From Phycisphaerae bacterium (GTDB lineage: Bacteria > Planctomycetota > Phycisphaerae > UBA1845): a stretch of DNA of 64,000 nucleotides. Position 1 is the first letter of the stretch. Each line of letters opens with the position of its first letter. The position numbers and the translations under genes are program-made. Below the pieces are notes generated by a model, which was not told the origin of the DNA, ran no database searches, and saw nothing but the letters and a program-made list of their open reading frames with translations. This document shows, piece by piece, positions 1 through 7,754 of the stretch. The DNA lies in contig JAJDDQ010000051.1 in assembly GCA_029260215.1 (NCBI GenBank), forward strand, positions 247,638 to 311,637. Reading direction: 5' to 3'.

Positions 1-1137
1 TCGTGGCCGGCGGACATCTTTGTCCGACCCTCGGTTCAGTTGAGCGAGAACGACGACGGCGGTGTCGGTATCGGACGCGAGCGTTTTGAATAGTCCCGTT
101 GTTGCCCCGACTCTCAAATCGTGGCGGTCGTAAATGCCCGGCATCGTGCAAAGCCCAAGGTAGTCGATCACGATCAGCCGGACGCCGTCGCGGCGCACGC
201 AACGACGCGCAAACGCCGAGATTGCGCGAGCATCCCGAACACGATCGAGGACAAGCACCGGCTGTCCACCGTACGCCTCGTTCGCCGCCTTGTTTCGGGC
301 CAATACAAACTCATCGTCCCCGACGCACCCTGATCGTATGCGCTGCACAGCGATACCGGACCGCATAGACAGCAAGCGCAGTGCGACTTGCCTCACACCC
401 ATTTCCAGAGATATGAACAGTGACGGGCATCCCTCAGTCGCCCGTGATGCGTGGACACACAGCCCCAATCCGAGGCTCGTCTTTCCGCACGACGGGCGCG
501 CCCCAATGATGGTAAGCGTTCCGCCGTCCAGCCCACCGCCGAGTAAATAACCAAGCTCGCCCATCGTGACGGGAACCTTGACGCCGAATGTCCGACCCGC
601 AGGGTTCTCCATCTCGCTAATCATTTCGCCCTCGCAAATCGCCTCCTGATCGGTCGCGGACGCTTCGTTGATGCTGTCGAGCGACTTGCTCAACTTAGCG
701 ATGATCTCGCTCGGATCGGCCTTCTGATTGCACGCTTCCCTTTCGGTCAATCCGCACTGGTGAGCGATGCTGCGAAGTTGCCATGCTTTCCGAACCTCTT
801 TCGCGTAGAACAGCGCGTTCGCGGAAGAGGGAACGCTTTCCATGAGCACCAGGCAAGACCGCATCCAATCGCCGCACTCCGAATCCGGCCCCGCATTCAG
901 TCGCGGAATCAATGAGATGCTGTCAACCGGCTCGCCTTCATCGACGGACTTCAGGATCGCGGCGAACACCGTTTTGCAGTCTGGATCGGTGAACGCCGCC
1001 GCCGTGACGATGGCCCGCAACTCCGACATATCCCACATGATTGAGTCGGGCGGCATCGACGCCGTCATCAGCATAGCCCCCACAACCGATCGCTCGGCGT
1101 CCACGTTGATCGGCACAGCGTTCGTATCACACGACAT
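1..1137 (-). CDS. DnaB-type replicative helicase, 3' end beyond window
   Basis: Reading the minus strand from an ATG at 1137 gives an open frame that runs off the left edge (about 379 codons). It has a DnaB-like N-terminal part (NVDAERSVVGAML) and then the RecA-type core: Walker A GARPSCGKTSLGLG, FISLEMG, Walker B IVIDYLGL and the LAQLNR motif. These are the standard motifs of the hexameric 5'-3' helicase that unwinds DNA ahead of the fork. The start overlaps the stop of the initiator gene by 11 bp, so the two are probably translationally coupled. An element-borne initiator next to a helicase suggests self-directed replication. The C-terminal end cannot be seen. Confidence 0.9.
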   Translation of the reverse strand, partial: MSCDTNAVPINVDAERSVVGAMLMTASMPPDSIMWDMSELRAIVTAAAFTDPDCKTVFAAILKSVDEGEPVDSISLIPRLNAGPDSECGDWMRSCLVLMESVPSSANALFYAKEVRKAWQLRSIAHQCGLTEREACNQKADPSEIIAKLSKSLDSINEASATDQEAICEGEMISEMENPAGRTFGVKVPVTMGELGYLLGGGLDGGTLTIIGARPSCGKTSLGLGLCVHASRATEGCPSLFISLEMGVRQVALRLLSMRSGIAVQRIRSGCVGDDEFVLARNKAANEAYGGQPVLVLDRVRDARAISAFARRCVRRDGVRLIVIDYLGLCTMPGIYDRHDLRVGATTGLFKTLASDTDTAVVVLAQLNRGSDKDVRRPR

Positions 1138-2137
1138 GAGATTCTACCTTCCCGCTGAGACGTGCCCGGAACGCTACCGCGTCGGCGTCCTTCGCGTGCT
1201 TGACGATATTCAGGTCTTCGACTCTGCCTACCTCGACGGCGTCGGCGAGCGCAACCCACCACGCCGGATTCCTGCCAACGTCAGCACCCCAACCGCGAGC
1301 CCGCGCGTCGCGCATGACACGGTGCTCGGTGGACGCCGTACACGTGGCGTCGGGTTTTCTCTGCGCAGTCGCGGCGATGAACTTGGGCAGCTGCGTGCCG
1401 CTGGCGAGTATCGCCAGAGTCTTGCCGCGTTTGCAAAACCATGGGTCCGTCGAATCCAGGTAGACGTCGATGATCCGCTTCGCCCGGTCCAAATCACCGC
1501 CGACGGATTGGAGAATCCGTGTCACCGCCTTCGCATCCTTGCCGCCGCCAAATCCGTACTTCGCCCCGCCGCCGCTCTTGCTTGCCCATTGCTCTGAAAA
1601 GTAACTGACTAGTTCGCGGTGTTCCGATTGCGTTTTCTTCTTCGTCGTCTGACGATTGCGCCGCGCAGCGCTCTGTTCTTTCTGTTCCTCTGTTCGGGTG
1701 ACACCCAGGGTGACGGGGTTTGGGGTTGATTCTGACGGGGTTTCTACCTTGGTTTGACGGGGTTTCCTGTTTGAAACGGTGTCATCAAAGGTGACGGGGT
1801 TTTCCCCGGAAACGGTGACTTCCTGAGTGACGGGGTTTCCTTCCGCGTTCGGCGGGCTGGTGTTCAAAGTGTAGCGGTTCGTGTTCCGCCGTCCGCCGCC
1901 TCGCTCGATGTCGATCAAACGGGCGTCCTGCAATGAATTCACTGCTCGCTGCACCGTTCTCTCTCCAACGCCGGTTAATTCGGCGATTCGCTGGATGCCC
2001 GGTGTCGCGTTCCATGTCCGGTCGGCGTGAGACGCCAGCACCATGTAAATACGGAGCTCGGTAGTAGACAGTCGCCGCACCCAGCCGCCAGCCACAACCG
2101 ACGACGGCAGCCGCCCGAATTGGACAGACTCACCCAC
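1127..2137 (-). CDS. Winged-helix replication initiator-like protein of the mobile element
   Basis: The product is 336 aa. I chose the GTG at 2137 because GGAGG lies 6 nt upstream; an ATG at 2185 is also in frame. Residues about 20-90 form a winged helix-turn-helix (LSTTELRIYMVLASHAD, then TGVGERTVQRAVNSLQDARL). A low-complexity linker with repeated NPVT follows, then a basic stretch (RRNRQTTKKK) and a C-terminal domain of unknown fold. The layout (DNA-binding N-terminus, helicase gene directly downstream, direct repeats inside the gene) matches phage initiators such as lambda O. The initiator role is inferred from layout, not from a family match. Confidence 0.7.
   Translation of the reverse strand: MGESVQFGRLPSSVVAGGWVRRLSTTELRIYMVLASHADRTWNATPGIQRIAELTGVGERTVQRAVNSLQDARLIDIERGGGRRNTNRYTLNTSPPNAEGNPVTQEVTVSGENPVTFDDTVSNRKPRQTKVETPSESTPNPVTLGVTRTEEQKEQSAARRNRQTTKKKTQSEHRELVSYFSEQWASKSGGGAKYGFGGGKDAKAVTRILQSVGGDLDRAKRIIDVYLDSTDPWFCKRGKTLAILASGTQLPKFIAATAQRKPDATCTASTEHRVMRDARARGWGADVGRNPAWWVALADAVEVGRVEDLNIVKHAKDADAVAFRARLSGKVESHVV
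1711..1838. repeat. Five direct repeats TGACGGGGTTT inside the initiator gene (putative origin iterons)
   Basis: Exact copies of TGACGGGGTTT start at 1711, 1733, 1755, 1792 and 1828. Spacings are 22, 22, 37 and 36 bp. Around the last two copies a longer 36-bp unit is visible, with GAAACGGTG upstream of each. On the coding strand copies 1, 4 and 5 read NPVT, copy 2 reads TPS and copy 3 reads KPRQ, so the repeat is conserved as DNA rather than as peptide. This suggests binding sites for the encoded initiator. Confidence 0.7.
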
Positions 2138-2251
2138 AGCGTGCCCTCCACGCGGACCGGAGGGACCGCAGATACAACCGGGCATGCAACCACCGACGAT
2201 TGAAGACCGACCGGATGACCAGCCACATCAGCCAGAGCATCGATCTCGACA

Positions 2252-2485
2252 TCATCGGCTCCCCGCCGCTGCGCGCTTCGCGAGCCAATCTTGAAGCTCC
2301 CGAATCGGGTAGACGATCGTCTTGTCGAACCTCGCGTGTGGGATCCCCGAATCCCGATCCGCGGTGAGCGACCAAAGCTTCCGTTCGCTGACGCCGATCG
2401 CGATGGCGGCATCCTTTGGGCGCAGCCCGAGCCGAATCGGGACACAGTCTTGAACCTTCGTCGGTGCAGCCGTATCTTCAGACAT
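2252..2485 (-). CDS. Small helix-turn-helix (excisionase/AlpA-like) protein
   Basis: The product is 77 aa, starting MSEDTAAPTK. The core LRPKDAAIAIGVSERKLWSL, then a short turn and PIRELQDWLAKRA, is the pattern of MerR/excisionase-type wing-helix proteins that bind DNA in phages and integrative elements. Its ATG overlaps the stop of the upstream HTH gene by 8 nt, which indicates coupled translation. It could be a directionality factor or a transcription regulator of the replication operon; the sequence does not decide between them. Confidence 0.75.
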   Translation of the reverse strand: MSEDTAAPTKVQDCVPIRLGLRPKDAAIAIGVSERKLWSLTADRDSGIPHARFDKTIVYPIRELQDWLAKRAAAGSR

Positions 2486-2708
2486 CACGCCCTCTTTCAG
2501 TACCGGCCATTCGGGCGTCCATGGCGTTGAGATCGTGACGGACCAAGGCGACGGCTTCCTTGCCGAACAACCGTAGCCTGCCGGCGCGGGCAGCCGGTCG
2601 TATGTGGTGGCGTGTCCGTAGTACGTACAACACGCGATGAAGCGGAACCGACAGCTTGCTGGCAATCACGCCCGGTGTGATCAAATCTGGAATTGCAGTC
2701 TTCGCCAT
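2478..2708 (-). CDS. Small DNA-binding HTH protein, first gene of the replication operon
   Basis: The product is 76 aa. The ATG at 2708 (MAKTAIPDLIT) is preceded by GGAGGT with a 9-nt gap, so I prefer it to upstream in-frame starts. ITPGVIASKLSVPLHRVLYV is a helix-turn-helix of the MerR/excisionase sort, followed by a basic stretch (RTRHHIRPAARAGRLRLF). It is followed by the second HTH gene, the initiator and the helicase, all leftward and tightly spaced. A palindrome lies about 55 bp upstream of the start and may be its own operator. Confidence 0.7.
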   Translation of the reverse strand: MAKTAIPDLITPGVIASKLSVPLHRVLYVLRTRHHIRPAARAGRLRLFGKEAVALVRHDLNAMDARMAGTERGRDV

Positions 2709-2760
2709 AACGCGGATACCTCCATTGGGGCAGTGCGTGTACCCTCTGAAGGTAGTCAAG

Positions 2761-2826
2761 CATTCACGTGAATGGCTGTTTTATGCGGGATTCGGCGGGA
2801 ATTTGGCGCCGTGAACGTTCATGAAC
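2761..2826. promoter_or_regulatory. Palindromic sites upstream of the HTH/replication operon
   Basis: CATTCACGTGAATG (2761-2774) is a perfect 14-bp palindrome. TGAACGTTCA (2812-2821) and GTTCATGAAC (2817-2826) are overlapping perfect 10-bp palindromes at the other end of the short gap. They lie between the stop of the upstream gene and the start of the HTH gene, the usual place for repressor operators. A TTGACT on the minus strand (2753-2758) could be a -35 box, but I see no convincing -10. Confidence 0.4.
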
Positions 2827-3781
2827 GGTGCATTGAGGGCAGGCATCGGGAGGCCCGTCCGTTGTCGGCGTCGATATCCATTTGTTGCTCGGCCACCAGC
2901 TCGTTGAGTGCTGCTTGATTCTGAGGGTCGCGCTCAGTCGCCTGCACAGAACCATCCAGCACCATGTCGGTCATCTGTGTTTCGCGGGGTTTGCCCTTTC
3001 GTTCAGCCTCATGCTCGGCCTTTCGGGCCTTCAAGTACGACGAGTCCTTGATCGCTTTGCTCAGGCTGGACTGGGCCGCATCTAGAATCTTTGCGAGTGA
3101 ATTCACGCCGGGAAACTTGCCGTTGTGTTTCTTAACCCACTGCTCAGCTTTCTTGACAAGTTTGTGGCGTGGCATTCCAGCCGTCGGTCTTTTGGGCGTT
3201 ATCACTGCCTCGGCTTTGGGTACACCAATTTGCAGTTGCTCGCCGGGCGTTTCCGATTTCCCGCCAGCCTGCCGTTCGTCCAAGGGGCCGCCCGTCGCGC
3301 CAGCCTCGTCGAGAAACGCGGTCGTTGGAGGGACCGACGTGTAACTGCGTCGTTCGTCGAGTGTGTCTGCCAAGATGCCCAATACGGTACTCGAATCCTC
3401 GCAACGCTTGCGCAACGACCCTGTTCCAGTCCACATTCCGCTTGTTTGAATTCGATGGAGCCTACCGACGAACGTCACTACTTGTCGCCAGAAATCGAAC
3501 CAAACGTCATCCTCACTGACTTGACTCGGCACCAACTGAAGCCTTGGCTCGCGTACGCCAGGGCAAATTTTCTCGACATTCTCAGGAAGAAAGATCGGCC
3601 CGAAATCCTTCTCAATCAAATGAAACAAGCGCGCAGCCCCTGTCCCAGTGTTCCACAATTCACTTTCCAACTCAGCATCGGTCGTTCTTGAGCAGCCCAG
3701 AAACCGGGCGAGCCGGTCAGCGTGTCCGCGTAGAATCTCGGTGTATTTTCGTAGGGGTGTTTCGAATTCTGATTCTGACAT
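2819..3781 (-). CDS. Unknown mobile-element protein
   Basis: About 320 aa from ATG 3781 (MSESEFETPL); another ATG lies at 3799 and a TTG at 3859. I do not recognise a family. The first 150 residues are mixed alpha (RKYTEILRGHADRLARFLG, HLIEKDFGPIFLPENV). The last 130 are strongly basic and then polar (LVKKAEQWVKKHNGKFPGVN, SSLSKAIKDSSYLKARK), which may be a nucleic-acid-binding helix-turn-helix (NSLAKILDAAQSSLSKAI). It lies just upstream of the replication operon on the same strand, so it may belong to the same unit. Confidence 0.65.
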   Translation of the reverse strand: MSESEFETPLRKYTEILRGHADRLARFLGCSRTTDAELESELWNTGTGAARLFHLIEKDFGPIFLPENVEKICPGVREPRLQLVPSQVSEDDVWFDFWRQVVTFVGRLHRIQTSGMWTGTGSLRKRCEDSSTVLGILADTLDERRSYTSVPPTTAFLDEAGATGGPLDERQAGGKSETPGEQLQIGVPKAEAVITPKRPTAGMPRHKLVKKAEQWVKKHNGKFPGVNSLAKILDAAQSSLSKAIKDSSYLKARKAEHEAERKGKPRETQMTDMVLDGSVQATERDPQNQAALNELVAEQQMDIDADNGRASRCLPSMHRS

Positions 3782-4030
3782 GGCACCGTCCATTTCCATG
3801 CTGGCCAACCGGAACGCGGGGCGGACGGTGAAATCTCCCCGCCGCCTCCGGCCAGCCAAGTTACACCCAGGCAGCTACCCCCAGGCGACTCAAGCCTACG
3901 CCACAACTTACGTGAGTCAAAACCCGACATATTGAATCTCGCTATCCGAGAAGGCTAATGGGCGCACTTGGAAATGAAGAGATCGAAAATTTCAGGAGCG
4001 CATGAGGAATAAGAGGGGCTGGTAATTAGG

Positions 4031-4104
4031 TGTCGAGAATTTTGATACCCCAGAGGCGCGGGAATCCTGTCCCGTCACGCACACCGACCATTGGTACCCC
4101 CCCC
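4031..4104. repeat. About 70-bp imperfect repeat, copy 1 (partner at 7113-7184)
   Basis: The block contains CCCCAGAGG, GAATCCT and GGTACCCCCC in the same order and spacing as a second block 3.1 kb to the right. Each block lies 38-54 bp beyond the stop of a minus-strand frame. On the minus strand both can be read as a similar peptide (GFPRLWGIK here, GFTHLWGTK in the other). The rest of the 3782-4142 gap shows no gene I can support. Confidence 0.5.
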
Positions 4105-4142
4105 GTCCGCCCAGACAGCCACCGCCGCCCCTGCTGGCCCGC

Positions 4143-4589
4143 TTACGGCCCACTGTCCACACCGTTCGCGTGCTGGCCGTCGGCGGCGTGTTCGCTGCTG
4201 TTGCCGTCCGTGCCCGACTCCACATCGACGACGCCGGAATGCGACAGCGGCTGTTGCACAAACGGACTGAATCCTACCATCTGCCCGCTTGCCCGCATCT
4301 GCCGGAGCATCGCCGTTGTTTGCTTCATGCTCTCGGTCACCGTGGCGCGGATGTCGGCGCTCAGTTGCAGGCTGACATCGACATCCTTCGCACGTGGCAG
4401 CAACGCCAGGACCGCTTCAACGAACCACTTGGGGTCTTTCAACGCGAGCGTTCGGATCATGCCGACGCCGTCCAATTCGTCCCAAAGCCCCTGCAATTCG
4501 AGGCGAAGCTGGGCGAGCGGAGGCGTGCCCTTTGGCCGACCGGGGCCACCGCGACAACCGCGCTTGAATTGTGTGCGGTCACTTGGCAT
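4143..4589 (-). CDS. DUF5681-like small phage/element protein
   Basis: The product is 148 aa. The N-terminus FKRGCRGGPGRPKGT is the glycine/arginine-rich signature of DUF5681-type proteins, which often lie near phage terminase or packaging genes. The middle is helical (LWDELDGVGMIRTLALKDP) and the C-terminus is polar and probably disordered. The function is unknown. No terminase or capsid gene is visible in the part of the element inside the window. Confidence 0.6.
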   Translation of the reverse strand: MPSDRTQFKRGCRGGPGRPKGTPPLAQLRLELQGLWDELDGVGMIRTLALKDPKWFVEAVLALLPRAKDVDVSLQLSADIRATVTESMKQTTAMLRQMRASGQMVGFSPFVQQPLSHSGVVDVESGTDGNSSEHAADGQHANGVDSGP

Positions 4590-4844
4590 GGCCGCCGATC
4601 TTACGGTGATCCGCCCGTTTTCGCCCGTTTCTTGCCGGTTTTTCCGCGCACCAATCAGCGCGGTCGGCTACCAACCAAACGGACGAAGTCCCCGATTCTG
4701 ACTGGCCTCACAGTGCCCCGACCACCGATCCAAGCTTGTCGCGCACCGGCATCACGCCGCACTCTGTTGAATTGCGCCGCACGGAGTCGTACACTGGCGC
4801 GTGATGCCAATGAGGGTTGAACGCACATCGATGAGGTTGACGAC

Positions 4845-6902
4845 ATGTACTTCCGACGATCGGTGACCACCGCACTCACTAATACCGCAACGATTCTCTT
4901 GCTCACGGTGTATGCGCGCGCGGGCACAATACGATTCGTAGATTCGGAGGCAGAAGGCAGCAACACCGGTGTGAATTGGAAGGATGCGTTCCGCGATCTA
5001 CAGGATGCTCTCGATGACGCGCGAGCGGGAGACGAGATTTGGGTGGCAAGTGGAGTGTACCGGCCAGACGGCGGAACAGGAGACCCTGCAGCGACCTTCC
5101 AGCTACTGAATAATGTCGAAATCTACGGCGGGTTCGCCGGTCATGAGAGTGACTTAGACGCACGCGATCCTAAGGCTAACCTAACAACCTTAAGCGGAGA
5201 TTGGCCCGGACCTAACGCTCACCACGTGGTTACGGGTAGCCTGACAAATGCGTCCGCCGTGCTTGACGGATTCGTGGTCACACGGGGCGTCGCCTCGTCC
5301 CCTCCAAACCAAAACGGCGGCGGAATGTACAACTGGCGCGGTAGTCCCACGGTCGTAAATTGTGTCTTCTTTGACAACTGGGGTGTAGGCGCGGGAGTGT
5401 ACAACGAAGATTGTAGCCCTACCTTTATTGGCTGCGCGTTTGTTAAGAACACGGCTCAGAGCGGTAATCCGGGAGGTGGCATGTTCAACCTCGCGATTAC
5501 TGATGAGAGCACGCCTCTCTTGATTAACTGCCTGTTCGCCGGAAACGTCGCAGGCGGGTGGGGCGGTGGCATGTACAATGCGGGTAACCAGTGTAACGCG
5601 ACACTGGTGAACTGCATTTTCAGTGGTAACTGGGCACGAAGGGGTGGGGGCATTTACGTCCATCAGGGACAGGCTACGGTGGCTAACTGTGTCTTCAGCG
5701 GCAACCATGCTGCTGAAGAAGGGGGAGGAATATACGGTGGCGGCTACCTGGTGAACAGCATTTTGTGGGGAAACAGCGATGCTAACGGCACGACTGCTTT
5801 GTCTCAGGTTTCCGTGCCTGCGAGCGTTTCGTTCAGTTGTGTAATGGGCGGCTGGTCGGGCGGAACAAACACTGGTGCGGACCCATTCTTTATGGACCAT
5901 GATGGCATCGACGATGTCGTTGGAACATTGGACGATAATCTCCGGCTGTCGTTCGGATCACCGTGTATCGACGCAGGCCATAACAGCCTCGTGCCGGTGG
6001 ATGTCCGTGATCTAAATCAGGACGGGAATACCGACGAACGAACACCCATTGACGCCGACGGAAACCCTCGGTTCAACGACGATCCACACGTACCAGATTG
6101 TTCCCAAGGGCCTCCCAACTGTAGCGCGCCGCCGGTGGTCGATATGGGCGCGTATGAATACACGGCGGGCATCTACTGTCTTCAGAACTTCCATTGCGAT
6201 GACGGCGACTCTTGCACCAGCGACGTTTGCATTGAGCGAGCATGCACTTTCGCTCCGATAGATGCCGTGGCCCCGACCGTCATGCACGGACTTGGACTCA
6301 CTGGCGATACTAGACCCTTCACCGGCTACGTTGACCCACGGGCCGAGAGCACGACAGGTGAGTTTGCCAATCTAGGATTGGACGAGGTTGTTTTCGTGTT
6401 CGACGAACCCGTTCGAGCCGTCGGTGGGGGTGCGTTGTCTCCCGCGTCATTCGTCGTCAACACCACGGGCGGCGAGCCTACGAGTATTGTTGCCGTGGAT
6501 GACACGGCTAACCCGATCGTCGCATTGACGCTCGCGTCCCCACCGCCCTTGAGCGAGTGGACCACCATCACGGCGGTCGTCGAAGACCTTTGCGGCAATC
6601 CGATAGAAAGCCTTGGCAACCTTGGCCCGGGCATCGAAGAACCCGACCGGATCGACTTCTTGTTTCTTCCCGGCGACGTGGATCAAAGCAGTCGCGTAGA
6701 CCCCTTCGATCTACTCCGCTTCCGACAAATCGTAGCCGATGCGTTCACGCCCGCCCTTGGTGTTCCGGAGGACTTCGTGGACCTAAATCGAACCGGGGAG
6801 GTCACACCGTTCGATTTGCTCATGTTCCGCCAATTGATCGCTGGCCAACTACCCGCCACACGACCGTGGAGCGGAGAAACCGCGAACCACCCGCAGCCGT
6901 AG
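4845..6902 (+). CDS. Secreted right-handed beta-helix protein with choice-of-anchor Q and dockerin-like tail
   Basis: The product is 685 aa with an N-terminal signal peptide (residues about 1-27). FVDSEAEGSNTGVNWKDAF opens the parallel beta-helix part. Repeated NGGGMYN, GGGMFN and GGGIYV turns follow to about residue 310, then the choice-of-anchor Q end (SPCIDAG, VDMGAYEY). A Cys-rich knot (CDDGDSCTSDVC), an Ig-like stretch and a C-terminal pair of EF-hand-like motifs (VDPFDLLRFRQ, VTPFDLLMFRQ) complete it. Such proteins are exported and often surface-bound. It lies inside the mobile element and looks like cargo. The last 190 residues resemble the tail of the protein at 36531-38939. Confidence 0.85.
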   Translation: MYFRRSVTTALTNTATILLLTVYARAGTIRFVDSEAEGSNTGVNWKDAFRDLQDALDDARAGDEIWVASGVYRPDGGTGDPAATFQLLNNVEIYGGFAGHESDLDARDPKANLTTLSGDWPGPNAHHVVTGSLTNASAVLDGFVVTRGVASSPPNQNGGGMYNWRGSPTVVNCVFFDNWGVGAGVYNEDCSPTFIGCAFVKNTAQSGNPGGGMFNLAITDESTPLLINCLFAGNVAGGWGGGMYNAGNQCNATLVNCIFSGNWARRGGGIYVHQGQATVANCVFSGNHAAEEGGGIYGGGYLVNSILWGNSDANGTTALSQVSVPASVSFSCVMGGWSGGTNTGADPFFMDHDGIDDVVGTLDDNLRLSFGSPCIDAGHNSLVPVDVRDLNQDGNTDERTPIDADGNPRFNDDPHVPDCSQGPPNCSAPPVVDMGAYEYTAGIYCLQNFHCDDGDSCTSDVCIERACTFAPIDAVAPTVMHGLGLTGDTRPFTGYVDPRAESTTGEFANLGLDEVVFVFDEPVRAVGGGALSPASFVVNTTGGEPTSIVAVDDTANPIVALTLASPPPLSEWTTITAVVEDLCGNPIESLGNLGPGIEEPDRIDFLFLPGDVDQSSRVDPFDLLRFRQIVADAFTPALGVPEDFVDLNRTGEVTPFDLLMFRQLIAGQLPATRPWSGETANHPQP

Positions 6903-7238
6903 CGTCGCGCCCCGTTGCCACCGTCGCAAGTCGGGATCTTCGCAAATGGTCGGGGTGGATTGGGCGTACTCACAAGTGCTCGTGCGTTAGTCGGTTGCAT
7001 AGTTTGTCGTCAGGGTCTCATTATGCGGGAGTGCCGCAACCCTATTGCCTCGGGTTTCAGAATGGCCGTGCGCCGCACGACCAACGTTGGCGGCGAGATG
7101 CTTGGAAAAACCGATATCGAAAACTTTGGTTCCCCAGAGGTGTGTGAATCCTACACCGCAGACCTAATCCTCCGATGGTACCCCCCTCCCCCTGTCCGTC
7201 CTGCCAGTCGGCCATCACCCGCGTGGCGGTCATAGTCC
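6903..7238. other. Region without a supported gene, between beta-helix gene and integrase remnant
   Basis: Short frames here have no recognisable content and overlap the neighbouring genes. The only structure I see is the second copy of the 70-bp repeat at 7113-7184. Confidence 0.5.
7113..7184. repeat. About 70-bp imperfect repeat, copy 2
   Basis: This block matches 4031-4104 over CCCCAGAGG, GAATCCT and the G-rich GGTACCCCCC end. It lies 54 bp beyond the stop of the integrase remnant. The two copies enclose the DUF5681 and beta-helix genes, so they may mark a past insertion or duplication. Confidence 0.5.
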
Positions 7239-7436
7239 CTACTCAGTGGATTCGTCGCCCGCCGCCGCTCGGACCATCGCCAGGATGCCCACTCGGACCG
7301 TTTTGGGTAGCGTCGTCCACGCCGCGACGACGGCGGCAAGATCGGGGTCGTTTTCGTCCCAAGTGCGGGGGTTACTGCGTAGGTCGGTTTTGGTATCGTC
7401 GTAAGCCGTTGGTGTTTCGGTGGTTGTGGATTCGTT

Positions 7437-7485
7437 CCGCTGACTCTTAATCAGCGGGTCGCAGGTTCGAGCCCTGCACGGCCTA
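7437..7485 (+). tRNA. 3' fragment of tRNA-Lys(CUU), attachment-site core
   Basis: An anticodon stem GCTGA/TCAGC holds loop CTCTTAA (anticodon CTT, 7446-7448). A variable region, T-arm GCAGG-TTCGAGC-CCTGC and acceptor strand ACGGCCT plus A follow. No D-arm or matching 5' acceptor strand (AGGCCGT) precedes it, so only the 3' part is present. Such fragments are left where elements integrate into tRNA genes. Confidence 0.85.
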
Positions 7486-7503
7486 TATCCACTTTGCGAT
7501 ATG

Positions 7504-7533
7504 TTGTGAACCGTTGTGAACCGTTGCGAACCC
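7504..7533. repeat. Three tandem 10-bp repeats beside the tRNA fragment
   Basis: TTGTGAACCG occurs at 7504 and 7514, and TTGCGAACCC at 7524. Short tandem repeats close to an attachment core can be integrase arm sites, but here they may simply be part of the captured tRNA 3' flank. Confidence 0.5.
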
Positions 7534-7555
7534 CCCTGCTTTTTCAGGGGTTTTT
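7533..7555 (+). terminator. Intrinsic terminator downstream of tRNA-Lys fragment
   Basis: CCCCTG-CTTTTT-CAGGGG is followed by TTTTT. It would have ended transcription of the tRNA gene and has been kept together with the tRNA 3' end. Confidence 0.8.
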
Positions 7556-7754
7556 CGCTTTCCGTCTTGGTGCTGGTCACGCGGAAGTGGCTGTTCGCCC
7601 AACCAACGTCGGCCCACCGCAACGCCAACACTTCCGAATGGACAGCGCAACCCGTCGAATCACCATTTTCTCCTTACTCGCGAAATTCCTGCGCCCGTTT
7701 TTCATGGTCATTTCCTCCCCCCGGACACGCAAAGCCCGTATCAGGGGATGTCCA

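Larger units (their letters stand above)
7239..7722 (-). pseudogene. Decayed tyrosine integrase reading antisense through a tRNA-Lys fragment
   Basis: On the minus strand GLRCP and, after a +1 shift, SEVLALRWADVGW and FRVTSTKTE match the box I region of phage integrases. The frame then jumps to EKPLKKQGGSQRFTT without the catalytic His/Arg/Tyr region. It passes antisense through the tRNA-Lys fragment (CRARTCDPLIKSQ) and ends in DLAAVVAAW...ILAMVRAA, a tail I associate with planctomycete integrases. Internal deletions and the frameshift make it non-functional. The layout implies that the attachment site lay inside the 3' part of the integrase gene. Confidence 0.7.

Noticed and set aside
4031..4104. 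T-arm-like sequence in the 70-bp repeat as a possible tRNA remnant
   Set aside because: The loop is not the TTCRANY type and the stem is not conserved between the two copies.
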